Assembly (NCBI GenBank): GCA_022818135.1
Contig: JAFMSR010000019.1
Location: 5,701,773 to 5,765,772, forward strand
DNA from: Saxidomus purpurata
Lineage: Eukaryota; Mollusca; Bivalvia; Venerida; Veneridae
Direction of reading: 5' to 3'
Length of the DNA stretch: 64,000 bases
Part shown: positions 37,831 through 52,500 of the stretch, in pieces
How the letters are laid out: every line of letters begins with the position of its first letter
How positions within the stretch are numbered: position 1 is the stretch's first letter
Position numbers and translations under genes: made by a program
The notes under the pieces: generated by a model
Database searches by the model: none
Told to the model about the DNA's origin: nothing
What the model saw: only the letters and a program-made list of their open reading frames with translations

Positions 37831-39474
37831 ATGGCTGAAAGGCCGAAAAGAATAAAACAGATCCGTGATTTCGCTGAATACTTTGATGGCAATAGCAGTG
37901 ATATAGAAGATCTATCTGACAGTGATGATGATGTGACAAAAGTTCTGAAAAATGCAACTAGTGATAGTGATACTGATAGTGACGATGAACCATTAGTTAA
38001 CTTGAAACGTAAACGACCCAGTGACAGTCAGACAGCTTATTCTGGTGATGATAAGGATAGTTCAGAAGATGGAGATGATGATATTCCTTTGGTCCAGTTA
38101 GTTGGTAACATCACTGACACACCTGTTGATGGTTCTGTGTGGACATCATGCGAATATCGGGCTCCTAACAGTTCTTTTACTGGTGATACAGAGGCCATCC
38201 AAGAAAACTTACAAACGCCTTATGCCTATCTAACAAAAATCATAACTGATGAAATGTTTGATGTTGTTTCTACTGAAACAAATATGTACAGCTTGCAGAA
38301 ATATGGAATTAGTTTAAATACCACCTCAAAAGAGATCGAAATTCTAATTGGTGTTAACCTTCGAATGGGAATTACCAAGGTACACAAGCTGCGAGCTTAT
38401 TGTTATGGCCCTTTTGCCAACGTCATGTCTTGAAACAGATTCTAGAATCTTATTCGGTTGTTGCATTTCTCAAACAATCTGGATCATGTTCACACTGGCA
38501 CTCCAGAAAAATTATGGAAATTGCGACCATGGCTCAATTCACTGCGAGAAAGATTCCTAAGCATGACTTCTGAGGAAAGTTATTCTATAGATGAAATTAT
38601 GGTGCCGTTTAAAGGAAAGTCATCCATTAAACAATACATCAGAGGAAACCAAAATCCCTGGGGCTTTAAAGTGTGGGGCAGAGCTGGTACATCTGGAGTA
38701 CTTTATGATTTCGATGTATACCAAGGGAAAACTGAATCTAATGAAAATGAAAAATCACTCGGAGTTGGTAGAGATGTTGTTATGAGGCTTGTTTCAACTC
38801 TGCCAGAAAAGAAAAAATACAATAATTACTATACGTCAGTACCCCTTGTAAAAACACTGAATGAAAAACAGATTCTGTTTGTGGGAACGATAAGGCAAAA
38901 TAGAATTGAAGCAAAATGGTTAAGGTTCATTAGACAGCAAAGTTGAAACAAACAGTAACATTATTGCTGTAAGGTGGTATGACAATAAATCGGTCAATCT
39001 GTTGTCTTCATACATGGGTGTCGAACCGGCTCAAACTCTGTCGTCTGTTCACTGTATAAACCGCGTGTCAACTCAAGAAGATGGTACTTGTACATTTTCT
39101 GGCACACAATAATGATGTAGTGAATGCATGGCTTTGCCATGAGAAACATAAAAATTTGCAGGGAACCAACTCTATGAAGCTTTCTGACTTTATAAATCAT
39201 GTTGCGGACTCGCTTATCGAGACTACTGCCCTTCTGAATTATCTCCATCGCAAAAGCTCAAAACTTCAAGTAGCAAAATTCCATCGTCTGCTAAACGTCT
39301 AGATTAAATAGGTCTCTTACCACTCTATGAAGATAAGAGGCAAATATGTAAACATTCAGGGTGTGATGAGTTTTCGTTCGTTAAATGCGTGAAGTGTGGA
39401 GTGCACTTGTGTTTCAACAGAAACAAGAATTGTTACATGCCGTATCATGTTTATGTCATTGACAATATAGCATG
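37831..39474 (+). pseudogene. piggyBac-family transposase, inactivated
   Basis: MAERPKRIKQ start at 37831, then a Ser/Asp/Glu-rich N-terminus as in piggyBac proteins. The DDE_Tnp_1_7 domain follows: YGISLNTTSKEIEILIGVNL, SIDEIMVPFKGKS (first Asp), YNNYYTS where DNYFTS is expected (second Asp replaced by Asn, 38821-38823) and RWYDNKSVNLLSSY (third Asp near 38981). A C-terminal Cys-rich finger (CKHSGCDEF, KCVKCGVHLC) is at about 39350-39440, with a stop near 39472. In-frame stops TGA 38431 and TAG 38443 and a frameshift near 38930 break it. A terminal repeat resembling CCCTCTAGAAC lies at 39961-39983. Confidence 0.85.
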
Positions 39475-40309
39475 ACGCTTGCAAACTTGTGCTATAGCTT
39501 TAATATGTTGTTTGTGATCTTGTAAAGCATAAATAGAATGAACTGTTATTTAAGCATAGATTATAGCTATTGATCTCATCTCATCTCTAGTCACCTGAAT
39601 AGAATGAACTGTTATATAAGTATGGATTTTAGAAACTGATCTCACCTCTAGTCGTAGTTCATTTGAGTTTTTTGTTAGACAGTTTTATTATTGATTTACA
39701 AAGTTAACATTAAAGTTTTGTTAATCAATAATGAAGTTTGATTGAGTTCCATACACCTACTTTGTTGCAAAACCTGCCCAAACCTAGTTTCTATTTATGT
39801 AGTAGATCTGCTACAATTCCGTTAAAACCCGGCGTATCAGATATACTACACAAAAAAATTTGTTACCATAGTAACGAGAGAAAAATTAAACTTGGTTTTA
39901 GTTTGCATAGGTCAAATTACTTAAAATAGCAAGTGATCAGAATTTTTCTCATTTGACAACTGCGGTTGAGTTCTAGAGGGCTAATACAAAATGTCAATGT
40001 CAATGTCAATGTATTAGACACCACCCATTCGATTTCATCTATTAACATCAACAAGCCCTTAGTAGAATCTCTGCACATATCTTTTTTTTAAATTTAGTGT
40101 AAACTGATTTGCCGTATTATATACATTTTATGAATATTACTCATATATGTACATGTTCATCGCGGAGACATTGTATATTCATAGTTGTAGCGGATATGTT
40201 TAAGTCGAAAACGTGTTTTAAAACTTCCTTTTTGGCTGAAAGACTTCTTATTTTGTATATTCTAAAACTTGTTTTGGGCAGACGACACGTCTTATTTTGC
40301 AACTCCGAT
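39475..40309. other. non-coding; piggyBac-type end; putative 5' region of receptor gene
   Basis: GAGTTCTAGAGGGCTAA at 39968-39984 is the reverse complement of the 19324 terminus and the likely 3' end of the dead piggyBac, with CTAA in place of the usual TTAA. Sequence from there to 40309 may hold promoter and 5'UTR of the receptor gene; no TATA box is convincing. Confidence 0.4.
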
Positions 40310-40565
40310 ATGGCAACCTCCAATAAAGGGAAGGTATATTACAAGTGTGCGAGTGGAAATACTGAAGTTGATTTGGACGCGACCATTGTGCGATTTGGAA
40401 GCGATGAAGGTTGTGGTTCAAATACTTATGGCACAAATAATCAAGTTGGTAATTCTGCAACTCGTACTCGTAGGTGGAAGTGCATGGTTGAAATTGCAGT
40501 GATCTTGTTTCTTGTGATTTCAGTTGGTATTATCGTATATCTGCTCGTGTCTTCTAAATCAGAAG
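40310..40565 (+). CDS. receptor exon 1: cytoplasmic head and transmembrane segment
   Basis: [13 protein letters not shown] start, then a hydrophilic head of about 57 residues with RTRRWK just before the membrane span ([20 protein letters not shown]), so the N-terminus is predicted inside. The longer open frame back to 40109 is ignored because the 40310 ATG gives a head with no membrane-like extension, but an earlier start is not excluded. Donor G|GTTGGT at 40566 is weak; phase 1. Confidence 0.65.
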
Positions 40566-43500
40566 GTTGGTATAATCACTCTTCATTTTCAAACATGGTA
40601 TTTAGCAATAATGTGATAAAAGTCGTACATTATTAAGTGCATTGTTGAAATATAATTAGAAATGACATGATACGTTAGAAACAAATGTCCAAATTGAACG
40701 TATCGGAATAAATCATACGCACTTGACAAGCATACATAACTGAACTACTAATACAAATGATGAAACGAAAATACCTTTTGTGTTGAAAGTATTAAAACTA
40801 CAAGCAGAACTATAAATCGAGTGTTGAAAGTATTAAAACTACAAGCAGAACTATAAATCGAGTGTTGAAAGTATTAAAACTACAAACAGAACTATAATCG
40901 AGTGTTTAAAGTATTAAAACTACAAGCAGAACTAAAGATAGACTAGGATAAGATGCATCCGGCCTTTTTCGTTCTTCTTAATTTAGATAACAAATAAAGG
41001 TAACCTGTAAATATATATTTAGAGCCGTTTCTTAGGTTGGCTTAAATGTATATGTATGAGATAGCATCAGAAGTCTGATCATTCAATATTTATATGCTCT
41101 GATCATACCCGCTATGTCATACTCTCGGAGTGGTTATCACATCATAAAATTTGGTTCTGTAGTTTGTGGACGGTAAAGCATGCCATACCTGCCATAGACA
41201 TCTTTTTAAGTTTCAGGTTTTGAAGAATATATGGAAATAAATTTTACATGGTTATATTTCTATTTCGCCATGTTTCAGAAAATTCTGAAGAGAGTGGTCG
41301 CTGTCCACAACACACAGATATTCAAAACAGTAAAGTTGTCAATACCACAGGCTCCAAACTCGGAGACGTTATTGAAATTGAATGTGACGAAGGATATGAA
41401 CTAAAAGGATCGAACAATAGCACGTGCACTGCATCAGGTAGCTGGGACCGGCTGCCGACGTGCGAAATGGTGTCATGTGGTGTACCAGACATACCGACAC
41501 ACGCAAGTATATCAGATATAATAGGGACGTCATTTCAAACAACTGCAACCTTTAAATGTGACGAAGGCTTCTATCTAGACGGAAAAAGTGTGATCAGGTG
41601 CCAAGCCAATGGACTCTGGACGAATGATTCAACGTGTAAAGGTAAGCTATTGTCATCGATGTATTGCTCTATACATCTATATTTTTTAAATTGCAATAAG
41701 TGAAATATTTGAAATAAAAAACATTTACAATGCTGACTTACATAAACACATACTTGGTCAACAAAAGGGATTGTTCGCCGGATGTACCACTACAAAAATT
41801 GCTCAAAAGGTTCCGCTTCGCTGTACAAAACTTGATCTAATGTCAGATTGTTGATCGGGTGTTCCAATATCTAAATTGCTCAATCCATGTCGGTACGCTG
41901 TGCAAATAGTCATATCAGCGTAAAGCAGAACGTGAGTTTACCACTGGAACTGGCCATGCCTCTGTACAAATCTGAGGGGGTAGGAGTGTGTGGATGAATG
42001 GGGACAGGGACGAGGGAAGGGCGCAAATGATTCTATGGGTTCAACCTGAATTACGGATACAACACATCTATTTCATATTTTCGACAGTTATATGCGGGAA
42101 AAGGAGTTTAATAACTATTACTTTTGGTGGCGGAATTTTGTTATAATCAAGTTCAGAAAATTTGACAAGTTTGAAAATGCGATAGTAACAAAACAATTTA
42201 GTTTTGATCGTTGATTTTGGATGCCCATGCAACCAACCTCAAAAACGTAGAAAGGGGTAATCTAAACATGAAAATAAGTTTCCGGGGATAATGCAAAATG
42301 TAGCGAACTAAGATTAAAAATGTTAACTAAGATAAGAAAATGTTGCTCATAATAGCCCACCATTAAAATGGCTTTGGTAAACAAACTTAACACGTTGTGC
42401 ATGTGTTTAAAATCAATGATAAAATCACCAAAAGAAGAAACAAACTTCTGTCTCAATGAATGAATGAATGAACGAATGAACGAATGACTGATTGAATGAC
42501 TGAATGAATTAGTCAGTCAGTCCACTTATCAATTAAACAGTTAATCAGGTCCAAATCAAGCGGATAGTCCTATTGATAAGGTTCGAGCCCTGCTACCGAC
42601 CATGTCTAATTTTGTGAGAAAGTTGACAGTTTTTACGTTTTTTAGTTTTTTAGTACTGGTTCATCCCAGGACCCAACCAACTTTCAATAAGATAAAATAT
42701 TGAAATTAATAAATATTCTTTTTATTTTTAACGATGGTTAGGTAAAGTGCTTGCCTGTTAAAATGACCAAACTGGATCGGGTATTAAACCCCAACAACAA
42801 CAACAACCACATATTTCTTCGTACAACGTCGTTGCTGATATGTAAGATATCTTTTATTCTCGAAATATAAACGAATGAAAGGAAACCAAAACGCCGAAAA
42901 TGTCCTTTAAATATCATATTTAACTCTCGGGCGACGGCACATGCAAAACTCCAATTTGCATCGACATAACATCCGTGGTTATGTAATTCATTAAATTTTT
43001 ACCATAGTCTAGTCAATAAAGCTGAGTATTGAGTATCATCTAAGAGAGTTCGATTTCCTCCCATGAGCCACTTCTTCCATCTGTTTAATTATATTTCACC
43101 GGGCGTGATTACAACAAGTGGTCTATTTTTGGAAGTTTACGACAATTAAGCGCGGTAAATTGCGATACAAATATTGATGTATTGATCTCTTATTTTTGTT
43201 TGTTTTATGAAACACTTTGACGGTATTGTTAAAAGCTATCTGCAGATGTTTTATCATGTTCTATTCTTTTAAACTAATTAAACATTTTTAAAGTTAATTT
43301 ATTTGATGTCTAGAATGATCAATGCAACAAGTAAGCGACGGATACGGTGGTTTTCTTTCAAAACTCGACAGTTATTTACTTTTAACAGTTTTACATATAT
43401 TTTATTTTAATCTATTTGAATTTGTCCTTTTGTCTAAATGTGAGTATGATTTCAACATTATAATAATCTCTGTAACGATTAATAGTTTAAATACACATAC

Positions 43501-46500
43501 AGGTGTAATCATTAACTGGAATAAAACTGCATGCACTGTATTCTGCAGTAATATCTTTTCAATATTATGACAATTTTTTAAGATATTCTACTAAAATTGT
43601 TTTATTGGAATAGTTAAAATAAGATAAAATATTGAAATTAATAAATATTCATTTATATTTTTACAGACCTATATGTATCAAACCAGGATAAAGAAAACGA
43701 CCGCGTCGCTACGATAATTATTGCCAACTTTTTAAAATTTATTTTGTGTAAACAACGACATAAATGTTAAGTTGACATTTTAATGATTACTATATACATT
43801 TACCCTGAAAAGAAAAGGGGAATGAATTACAAAAAGCTGCCCGTACACCCGTTTTTGACACTGATTTTATTTCACTGCTTATTTTAACTTCTGTGACATT
43901 TCAAAGATATTTAACAGAAACTTCTTTTGCTGGATTTCAAATTTGTCGTCTACATGGGGAAACAATTCTACCCGTTTACCAACCTATATACATTTTAGCT
44001 GTATGTTAGCATTTTAAAAGCATTTTCTCTCTTTTCATTATTTTTTTCAGTGTTATGGCAACAAATTACAAGATTTATATTAAAAAATATGTTAGTCCGT
44101 TTTTTTCATCATTTGTATAAGCTTAAAGTTGAAATATTAAATGGTACGTACTTTAAGCCCGTATAGAAAATTACCACACGCCCGTTTTATTTATTATACG
44201 TACTTTCTTTAGAATAGTGTGCTGACTTCCTTTAACACATCTTAAAGAAATTCGTTCCATTAAATAGTAGATGGCTATATTTTTTAAAATTAGTATCTAA
44301 ACTCATAATTGATGTGCATTTAGACGTAGCACGTATAGGTCCGTGCACATAGAATTTTTCGAGTTGTACTTGCCATTTCTATTCAACATTAATTGCTTTC
44401 ATTTGAAAAATTACTTTGATATTTTTCAAAATTTTTATCAAAATTTACTTAATAAATTCTTTAGTCTTTAGTTTAAATACTAAAATAATATGTGAATGGT
44501 TAATACACAAAACGCGCCGTAGAAGTGTTTTGTGTGTAAAAAGAAAACTCCACCACCGCGTACTTTTCCTTGAAATACGAGAACGAATTTAATCAAACTT
44601 ATTTAGAAACAATTAGAAGCAAAAATACGATGATAAGGACTAATCAGTCATGATACATAAACAGATGTTATACGATGAGAATAATATAAAAGTGGTCCGA
44701 GATAGTGCGGACGATCAATCGTGTAGAACATTTGCATGTTAGCCTAAGCTTTAACGTGTATTATTTATATTGTTGTACAAAACTAGGATTAAATTATGTA
44801 AGAACGATTGATGAAGTAGAAAGAATCATTCTTTTAATTAACTTAACTATCTTTCTGTTACATATTTTTCTTTTTCTCACGAGCTATTTGAAAGTGAGAG
44901 GAAGAGATGTTGACTTCCGGTGAAACCGAAAGTAGACGTTCTGCATATCGTGCAAGATTTACACCAGAATTAAATAGCAGGAATATATATTTGTAGCATA
45001 AAAAGTAACGCTTACCACCGAAAGTTTCTCCAACCATGATTTAATTCCAATATAAAGTATTATTTAATTTGCCTGCGCGTTTAGCAATGATATCTAAACG
45101 CGCACGAACTTTCTATGTCTTAGTATTTAAGACCAAGTGCCAAAATTAGTTGATACGTTCTAAGGAGTATTTGGGTGGCACAGGTGTTTAATTATGACAC
45201 CTTCGGTCCTAGCGTCTTGAAAATTTTCATTATGACAGCTTTGAAATATTCCGACAGTCTACGAATTGGCAGATGAGCAACACTTGATTTATTTATGTGG
45301 ATATGTAACTAGAGTTTAGCTATAATGTGTATGTGTGCCGCTATTCAACTATTAATTATTCTCATGATATGTTTGGTTTTCCTTTAAATTAACCAACATT
45401 TAGGACCTTAAAAGTGTGTGCATGCGCTTCTTTAAGCTGTTGTAATTAGAGATACTTTAATAACATTGTTGTTAAGCATTTTAAAATGTCCGAGTTTATC
45501 GAATAATCGTATTTCGTTTCGTTCATAGGGAATCGTGTATCGTATCGTTCTTATCGCTCATCATTCATGATTCATTCATCAGTTATCGTGCGCGCATCGT
45601 GCACTTTATTTGCGTGTATCGTTCGTGTATCGTTCGTTCCGTGTGCAAAGCTATACGTGAGTACCACTGTGTACACGCTTTCGTTATCGGACCGAAAATA
45701 CCCCTCAACTGTTTGTGCTCTTTCACGCGGAAGAATACGCAAGAACGACAAATATGTGAAATACCCGTATTGCATGTTTCTTTTATGTTATACATGTATA
45801 TATATATAATATTAGTATCTTGTTATTATTACATAGAACGGCCAATTGCATGTTTCTTTTATGCTATATAATTTGTCCTACCATCACTGCTTTATTTGTA
45901 CAAAATCGGCCTGTCGTATAAACATGAGGTTTACACGACAGGCAAGCTTTACACGACATGGCAACGGTCTGCCATACTGACATTCTTTTTTTAGCCGCCA
46001 TTTTAAAACTTTTAATCGGTTATCAAAGTGATTTTAAAACGCTACAACTCATATCAATGTGCCATTTTACACATGCTTTTATAGCTAGTACTAATATTGT
46101 CATTTTGTACAAAATCAAAGATGAATGACAAGTCTTAAATCATTTAGGACAGCTTTACGAAAAACTTTCCTCACTGGCCTTAGCAACAGCTGATGACGGA
46201 CTACTTTCATGACCTAGTTTGTCGGTCATGAAGTACATGTAAACAATTAAACATTGATTAAAATGCTGACACAATAAAAATACAAACATGAGTTTTCTTT
46301 TGTATACTGCAGTAATTATTTAATTTTCAACATCAACAAATGTCATTTTCAAAATACATAAATACTGGTAGATCTAATCATGATTTTTTCTCAATTGAGA
46401 AAATGCTGTATTAAATTGTCAAAATTAATTGTTTCACTGTTTTTAATCTTTCTCTCTCTGCCAAAATATACAGTAAATGTATCTGAATTTAACTAGAATG

Positions 46501-49500
46501 AACTAGAACTGTGGAGAAAATTGAATGTGTGTGTACTTTAACACCCATGATGTTGCAAGTTTGTGTAAATTTATTTAATTCTTGAAAAACTGCTAATATT
46601 TAAGAATAATGCATGCATGATCTTCTGATAAACCATTGCATGTTGTCGCATTTAAAGGGTTTATCCCAAGCATGATCTTTTTATTATATAGACCCTGACC
46701 AAATGGTTAAATATCCAAGTATTTGATTGAAAATTGAATGTCTGTGCACTTTAACACCCATGATGTTGCAAGTTTATAAATATATTTAATTCTTGAAAAA
46801 CTGCAAATATTTAAGAAAGATGCGTGCTTGATCTGCTGATAAACAATTGTTGTTGAATTTAAAGGGTTTATCCCAAGCATGATCTTTTTATTATATAGAC
46901 CTTGACCAAATGGTTGAATATCCAAGTATGTGATTGAAACATGAACTGTGGTAGGGCCTATAACCAAAGAGTCACTCAGTGATCATTTTCATGTAGATAT
47001 GTTTTTCTTAAAATTTAATATGCCAGAAAACATTAATCTCCATGCATCACAAACATAAACAAGAACTTATCAACATTTAGCCATTTTAGTCATATTAAAG
47101 TCACTAATCAGCTCCTGTGTCTTACTTCTTTAAGTTCTTTCTAATAATTTTCAGCTTATCATACATTGTAAGTTATGATAGGTAGGTGATATTAGATCAA
47201 CAAGTTAGCCTATTGATAGAGTATTGAAATATATATTTTTTGTCACTGGAAGGATTAAAGTTTGTCAGTTTTGCAAGATTTGAAGTCCTTTCTTTTAATA
47301 TGATATTGTACAATATTGTTTATTTGAGTCATTCAATCACTGTGTCAATCATTCCATCAGGAAACATCTGGTCCAGAAATTACGGGATCACAGTATTTCT
47401 TGAATAAAAGATGTTATCCCAAAGCTATCATTGAATACAGTTTGTATCCTTGTATATCTGGCACGAATGACTCATATTTGAATCTATGTTCCACTTGTTT
47501 TTTTGCAACTTGGTTTTTGCTCCAGTCCATTTCTAAGCTAAGAGTCCTGTTTCCAAAGAGAAACAAATGATGTTCGAATCTTCTATCAGCAACTGTTGAC
47601 TACATGTCTCAGACCAACCGAGTCAGTATCAAGCAACTAAGCACGTCCCGTAGATCTACATGACATTTCTATTTACCACAGTCAGCTCCAGTCCAGGGTC
47701 CAGTTCAGCGACACCCCACCCACTCGCACTTATAGCACATATTAGAATCTATACAGTTTTATGGTGCAGTCTTCAGTGTTCAAAATGTCCATATTTATAA
47801 ATGCAATCAGTAAGTAATCGTGGTTATCACCTGAATGGCTAACAAGGTTTAAAATCCGGTATTTTTAGTGAATATTTCACGTCATCACTGTTCATGACAC
47901 ATGTTGTATTGACTGACGTCACTTATATGACTAGCACAGTAGCATAAATTAATAAAGCCTACCAGTAATGTTTATCTCATTCAGTTTAGAATAGCTTAAA
48001 ATAACAGTTTTAGGTGTTGAGCTTTTTAAGTTTTATTTTTGCATGTTGTTTCACTTCAGTCTAACACGGACGTGTTTGTGTAGTGTATTAACTTGATCGA
48101 AATAAATGTGTAACTGGGTTGTGATGTAATGTATTCATACGCGTCATAGCGACAGACAGTTTTAAAGCTGGAATTTAATCTTAATTAATAAAAAAAAACG
48201 AAAAAGACATTTTTTTATGTAAAAGGTAGGATAAAAAGAATATTAGGTTACCGTCTTAGTGTGACTGAATTTATTAGGCTCGTCTCCGAAATGTTTATAC
48301 GGCTCGGCAGAGCCTCGCCGTATAAACCTTTCTCCAACTCGCCTAATAAATTCAATCACACTAAGACAGTAACCTAATATCCTCTATATATATGTTTGTA
48401 AATTATGCACATGCATCGGATGAAATTAAATAAACTTAACAAAAAAACAAAAATAATATCAAACAGGGAATGCCACGTACCAAAAACGCAGCCTCCCCAA
48501 AACGAACCCCACAGTACCTGTTTGAACCTGTTTGAATTTCAGGCTATGATGTTCTACCATAAAGTAAATATACATTATCTTTTTTCTAGATGTAGACGAA
48601 TGTGTTTCACAACCCTGTATACACGGCTCATGTTCTGATGGTATTGGCGAATACACTTGCTCATGTTTTACGGGATACAGCGGCCAGAACTGTGATACAG
48701 GTAATAAATATCAACTGGTCTGATTCATCCGTTACTATATCCGTAAGACATCTTCAACGAATGTTATTGAAATTGTTTTTGATTTAACAAAGTGCCATTA
48801 TCGAATATTCCACATTTATCCGTGTCCTTAAATGGTTTTGGTGATGCTTATACATGCCAGACGTATCATTTGCTATGAACAACTGTTAGGTTTGCAAGTC
48901 ACATAATGTCTATTCATGGCCTATCCTAGACAGGAGGGTTTTCTGACATGAAATCGAACGTAGTTAATACAGCACCATTAACCATTTCAGACCTATAATT
49001 TTACAATGGGGTTCTAAGACACCCAATTTGGGCAAGTCTGTTTCTTTAAATAGGAATGTTTTGGAGAACTGTGGTCTTAAGAGTTTCAATCCTGATCAGA
49101 TGACATTGTATTTGGCGTCTGCTTCGGAGTCGAGCTTTAAAATATGTATAATGTAGGACACACTACACAACAATCGGTTTTGTAGTAATTGTACGTATAT
49201 ATTTGCTGCTCTGTATTCTTTATCCTGATGCGAAAGCAAAGACTGATTTGCATTATAATATAAATTAATTACATGTTTTTCCAATGGATATACATATACA
49301 TAATTTTCATTTTCTAGATATAGACGAATGTGCTCCACAACCCTGTATACACGGCTCATGTTCTGATGGTATTGGCGAATACACTTGCTCATGTTTTACG
49401 GGATACAGCGGCCAGAACTGTGATACAGGTAATAAATATCAACTGGACTGATTCATCCGTTACTATATCCGTAAGACATCTTCAACGAATGTCATTGAAA

Positions 49501-52500
49501 TTGTTTTTGATTTAACAAAGTGCCATTATCGAATATTCCACATTTATCCGTGTCCTTAAATGGTTTTGGTGATGCTTATACATGCCAGACGAAACATTTG
49601 CTATGAACAACTGTTAGGTTTGCAAGTCACATAATGTTTATTCATGGACTATCCTAGACAGGAGGGTTTTCTGACATGAAATCGAACGTAGTTAATACAG
49701 CACCATTAACCATTTCAGACTTATAATTTTACAATGGGGTTCTAAGACACCCAATTTGGACAAGTCTGTTTCTTTAAGTAGGAATGTTTTGGAGAACTGT
49801 GGTCTTAAGAGTTTCAATCCTGATCAGATGACATTGTATTTGGCGTCTGCTTCGGAGTCGAGCTTTAAAATATGTATAATGTAGGACACACTACACAACA
49901 ATCGGTTTTGTAGTAATTGTACGTATATATTTGCTGCACTGTATTTTTAACCTGATGCGAAAGCAAAGACTGGTTTGCGTTATAATATAAATTAATCACA
50001 TTTTTTTCAATGGGTATACATATACATGATTTTCTTTTTATAGATATAGACGAATGTGCTCCACAACCCTGTATACACGGGTTTTGTTCCGATGATATTG
50101 GCGGATACAACTGCTCATGTTTTACGGGATACAGCGGTCAGAATTGTGATACGGGTAATAAGTTACCAACTAGGACTCATTACTCAAACACTGCCTTAGC
50201 TTGGAGCTACAAAACTTTTCTCTTAACGACAATTTATTTTTATTTGAGACACCTTTCGTTTTGTGTTGTTTTAAAGGGTTCTTAATTTTTATTTCGTTTT
50301 GTTACAGTTCTAACCCTTTTCGGGGCTATAATAATTACTATTCTTTGGTAGCCTTTGATCGCTTACTGCTATAAGATAGATTTTTCTGCTAGCGTACTCA
50401 TTTGTGTTTCATGATTGTTTTTCTGATCATATTTAGTAGTGTTCAGTGATATCATATTCTTTTCTATACATTTATGAGATTTTGAAATAGCTTTTATTAG
50501 TCTTGTATATATTAGTGTTATCGGATAGTTTTACTAATGTCTTGAATCGATTAGCCTTCTCTTATAGTATGTATTAGTGTCCACAGGTAGAATCTGTGGT
50601 TGGTTACCTTTTTTATATGTACACGTACATGTGAAGTGGTGTTTCTGAAATAGGTTTCATCGTGTATTATATCTATAAGTAATCGCGGTTAGTTGTTTTG
50701 GTTTCTTATCTCATAGTTTTCTCCAGTTTCTTCTAAATTCACTAAAACAGCTACACTCTTTATTTTTCAAACATACTTACTTGAAGCTATACATAAGCAT
50801 GCGGGTGCAGACAACCGCATGTGGGCTCCAAGAAGTTAGGCGCCAATTTGACTTGAGTTCTATCTTTTCGCGCATATAGAAAATTGTACACCATAAATAA
50901 TTTATAGAGCAGAACGCGTTTGATAATATACTATGTACAGACGTAGTTGAAATTACGGTGTTATGGCAAGTTAGTATAGTACAAATATCAATCACTAACA
51001 AGCATGTATAAAACAAATCATCATTTACGTGTGGCACTGGTACATTTCCTGGGTAAACATTAAATAAATTACATAGATTTGCTACAAATCATGTACTAAC
51101 TAGACATATTCTTGTAAATAACCTTTAGTGAAAAATGAAGTTGATGATTGTGTTACTGTGAATACAGATAATTGTTTAGTATAAGTTATTACGAAAGCGA
51201 AATATAAAAATCGACAGAGCCGTGCATATGATCATTGAAATAACACTTTATGTTTAAGTAACATACCATTACTTATCATCTTTTATTAGTTTGATATATG
51301 ACACACTTTATGTTTCAGCAATATTTTGTTTGAAGGTGCTCAGTAGACATCAACACAATAGTAGTGCTTTGTTCCTCAATTCACAGACTTATACCCCACA
51401 TATATCAAATATTGTAATAGCAATAAAATAAAAAATACCATGCACTGTTTTCCCGACATGCCACATTATGTTTGTTCATTTGTCACATTATGTTTATTCA
51501 TACGCAACATGATGTTTATTCAAACGTCTCATTATGTTTATTTATACGTCATATGTTTATTCATATGTCACATTACGTTTTTTCATACGTCACGTTATGT
51601 TTATTCATACGTCACATTATGTTCATTCATACGTCACGTTATGTTTATTCATGCGTCACATTATATTTATCCATGCGTCATGTAATGTTTATCAATACGT
51701 GACATTATGTTTATTTATACGTCACATTATGTTTATTCATACGTCACATTATGTTTATCTATCGCCACATTATGTTTATCCATACGTCCCATTTTGTTTA
51801 TTAATACGTCACATTATGTTTATCCATCCGTCAAATTCGTCACATTATGTTTATCTATTCGCAACATTATGTTTATGCATACGTCACATTATGTTTATTC
51901 ATAGGTACTGTTACACTGATTCACATCAATTTAATCGGCGATGGCCGAATAAGAACCATAGGTGGATATATAGGCAGATTAGTATCTATACTCGATGCGA
52001 AACCAAAGTCAGTTCTCTTTAAAATGTGATTAGACACCAAGTTACTTGTACTGTACATTTAGGATAATGTGACAGTCACGCCGAAGAAGAGTCCAATATT
52101 ATGGGGTAAATTCTATTGATAATGAAATATTAACTCTTTTCTTGCATATATGATCAACCTTCTCATACAATGATTGTAAACTTTTATGTACATAGATATA
52201 TGTGATGTCACTGTCATATTATCCTAAGTGAACTGTATTTCAGGTTGCGGAGAGACTGTGTCAAGGGCTGAAGAATCATGTGGGTTAGTATTCAGATAAC
52301 ATTAACAATCTCTGAAAGTATAATAATATTATTACATCAGGTACCGGTTGTATTATGTACATTGTAGTATTTTAGAAAATTCAGTATATCAAAACTAACT
52401 AAATCTATCTATGATGTTTTTATGTTCTGATACACATACGTACATAAATGCCTTTTTATAAGAACAATATTTTAAATAAAGTGCAGACTAGAATACTTCA

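Larger units (their letters stand above)
48590..50043. repeat. tandem duplication of EGF exon plus intron, unit about 727 bp
   Basis: 48590-49317 and 49318-50043 align along their whole length with scattered single-base differences, introns included. A third, older partial unit starts at 50044 and keeps only the exon and donor. Confidence 0.9.

Noticed and set aside
40109..40309. N-terminal extension of the receptor exon 1 ORF
   Set aside because: Upstream residues are hydrophobic and Cys-rich without a clean signal peptide; ATG at 40310 gives a plausible cytoplasmic head. Not excluded without transcripts.
51440..52029. [13 protein letters not shown] repeat proteins
   Set aside because: Product of the 22-bp minisatellite in an intron.
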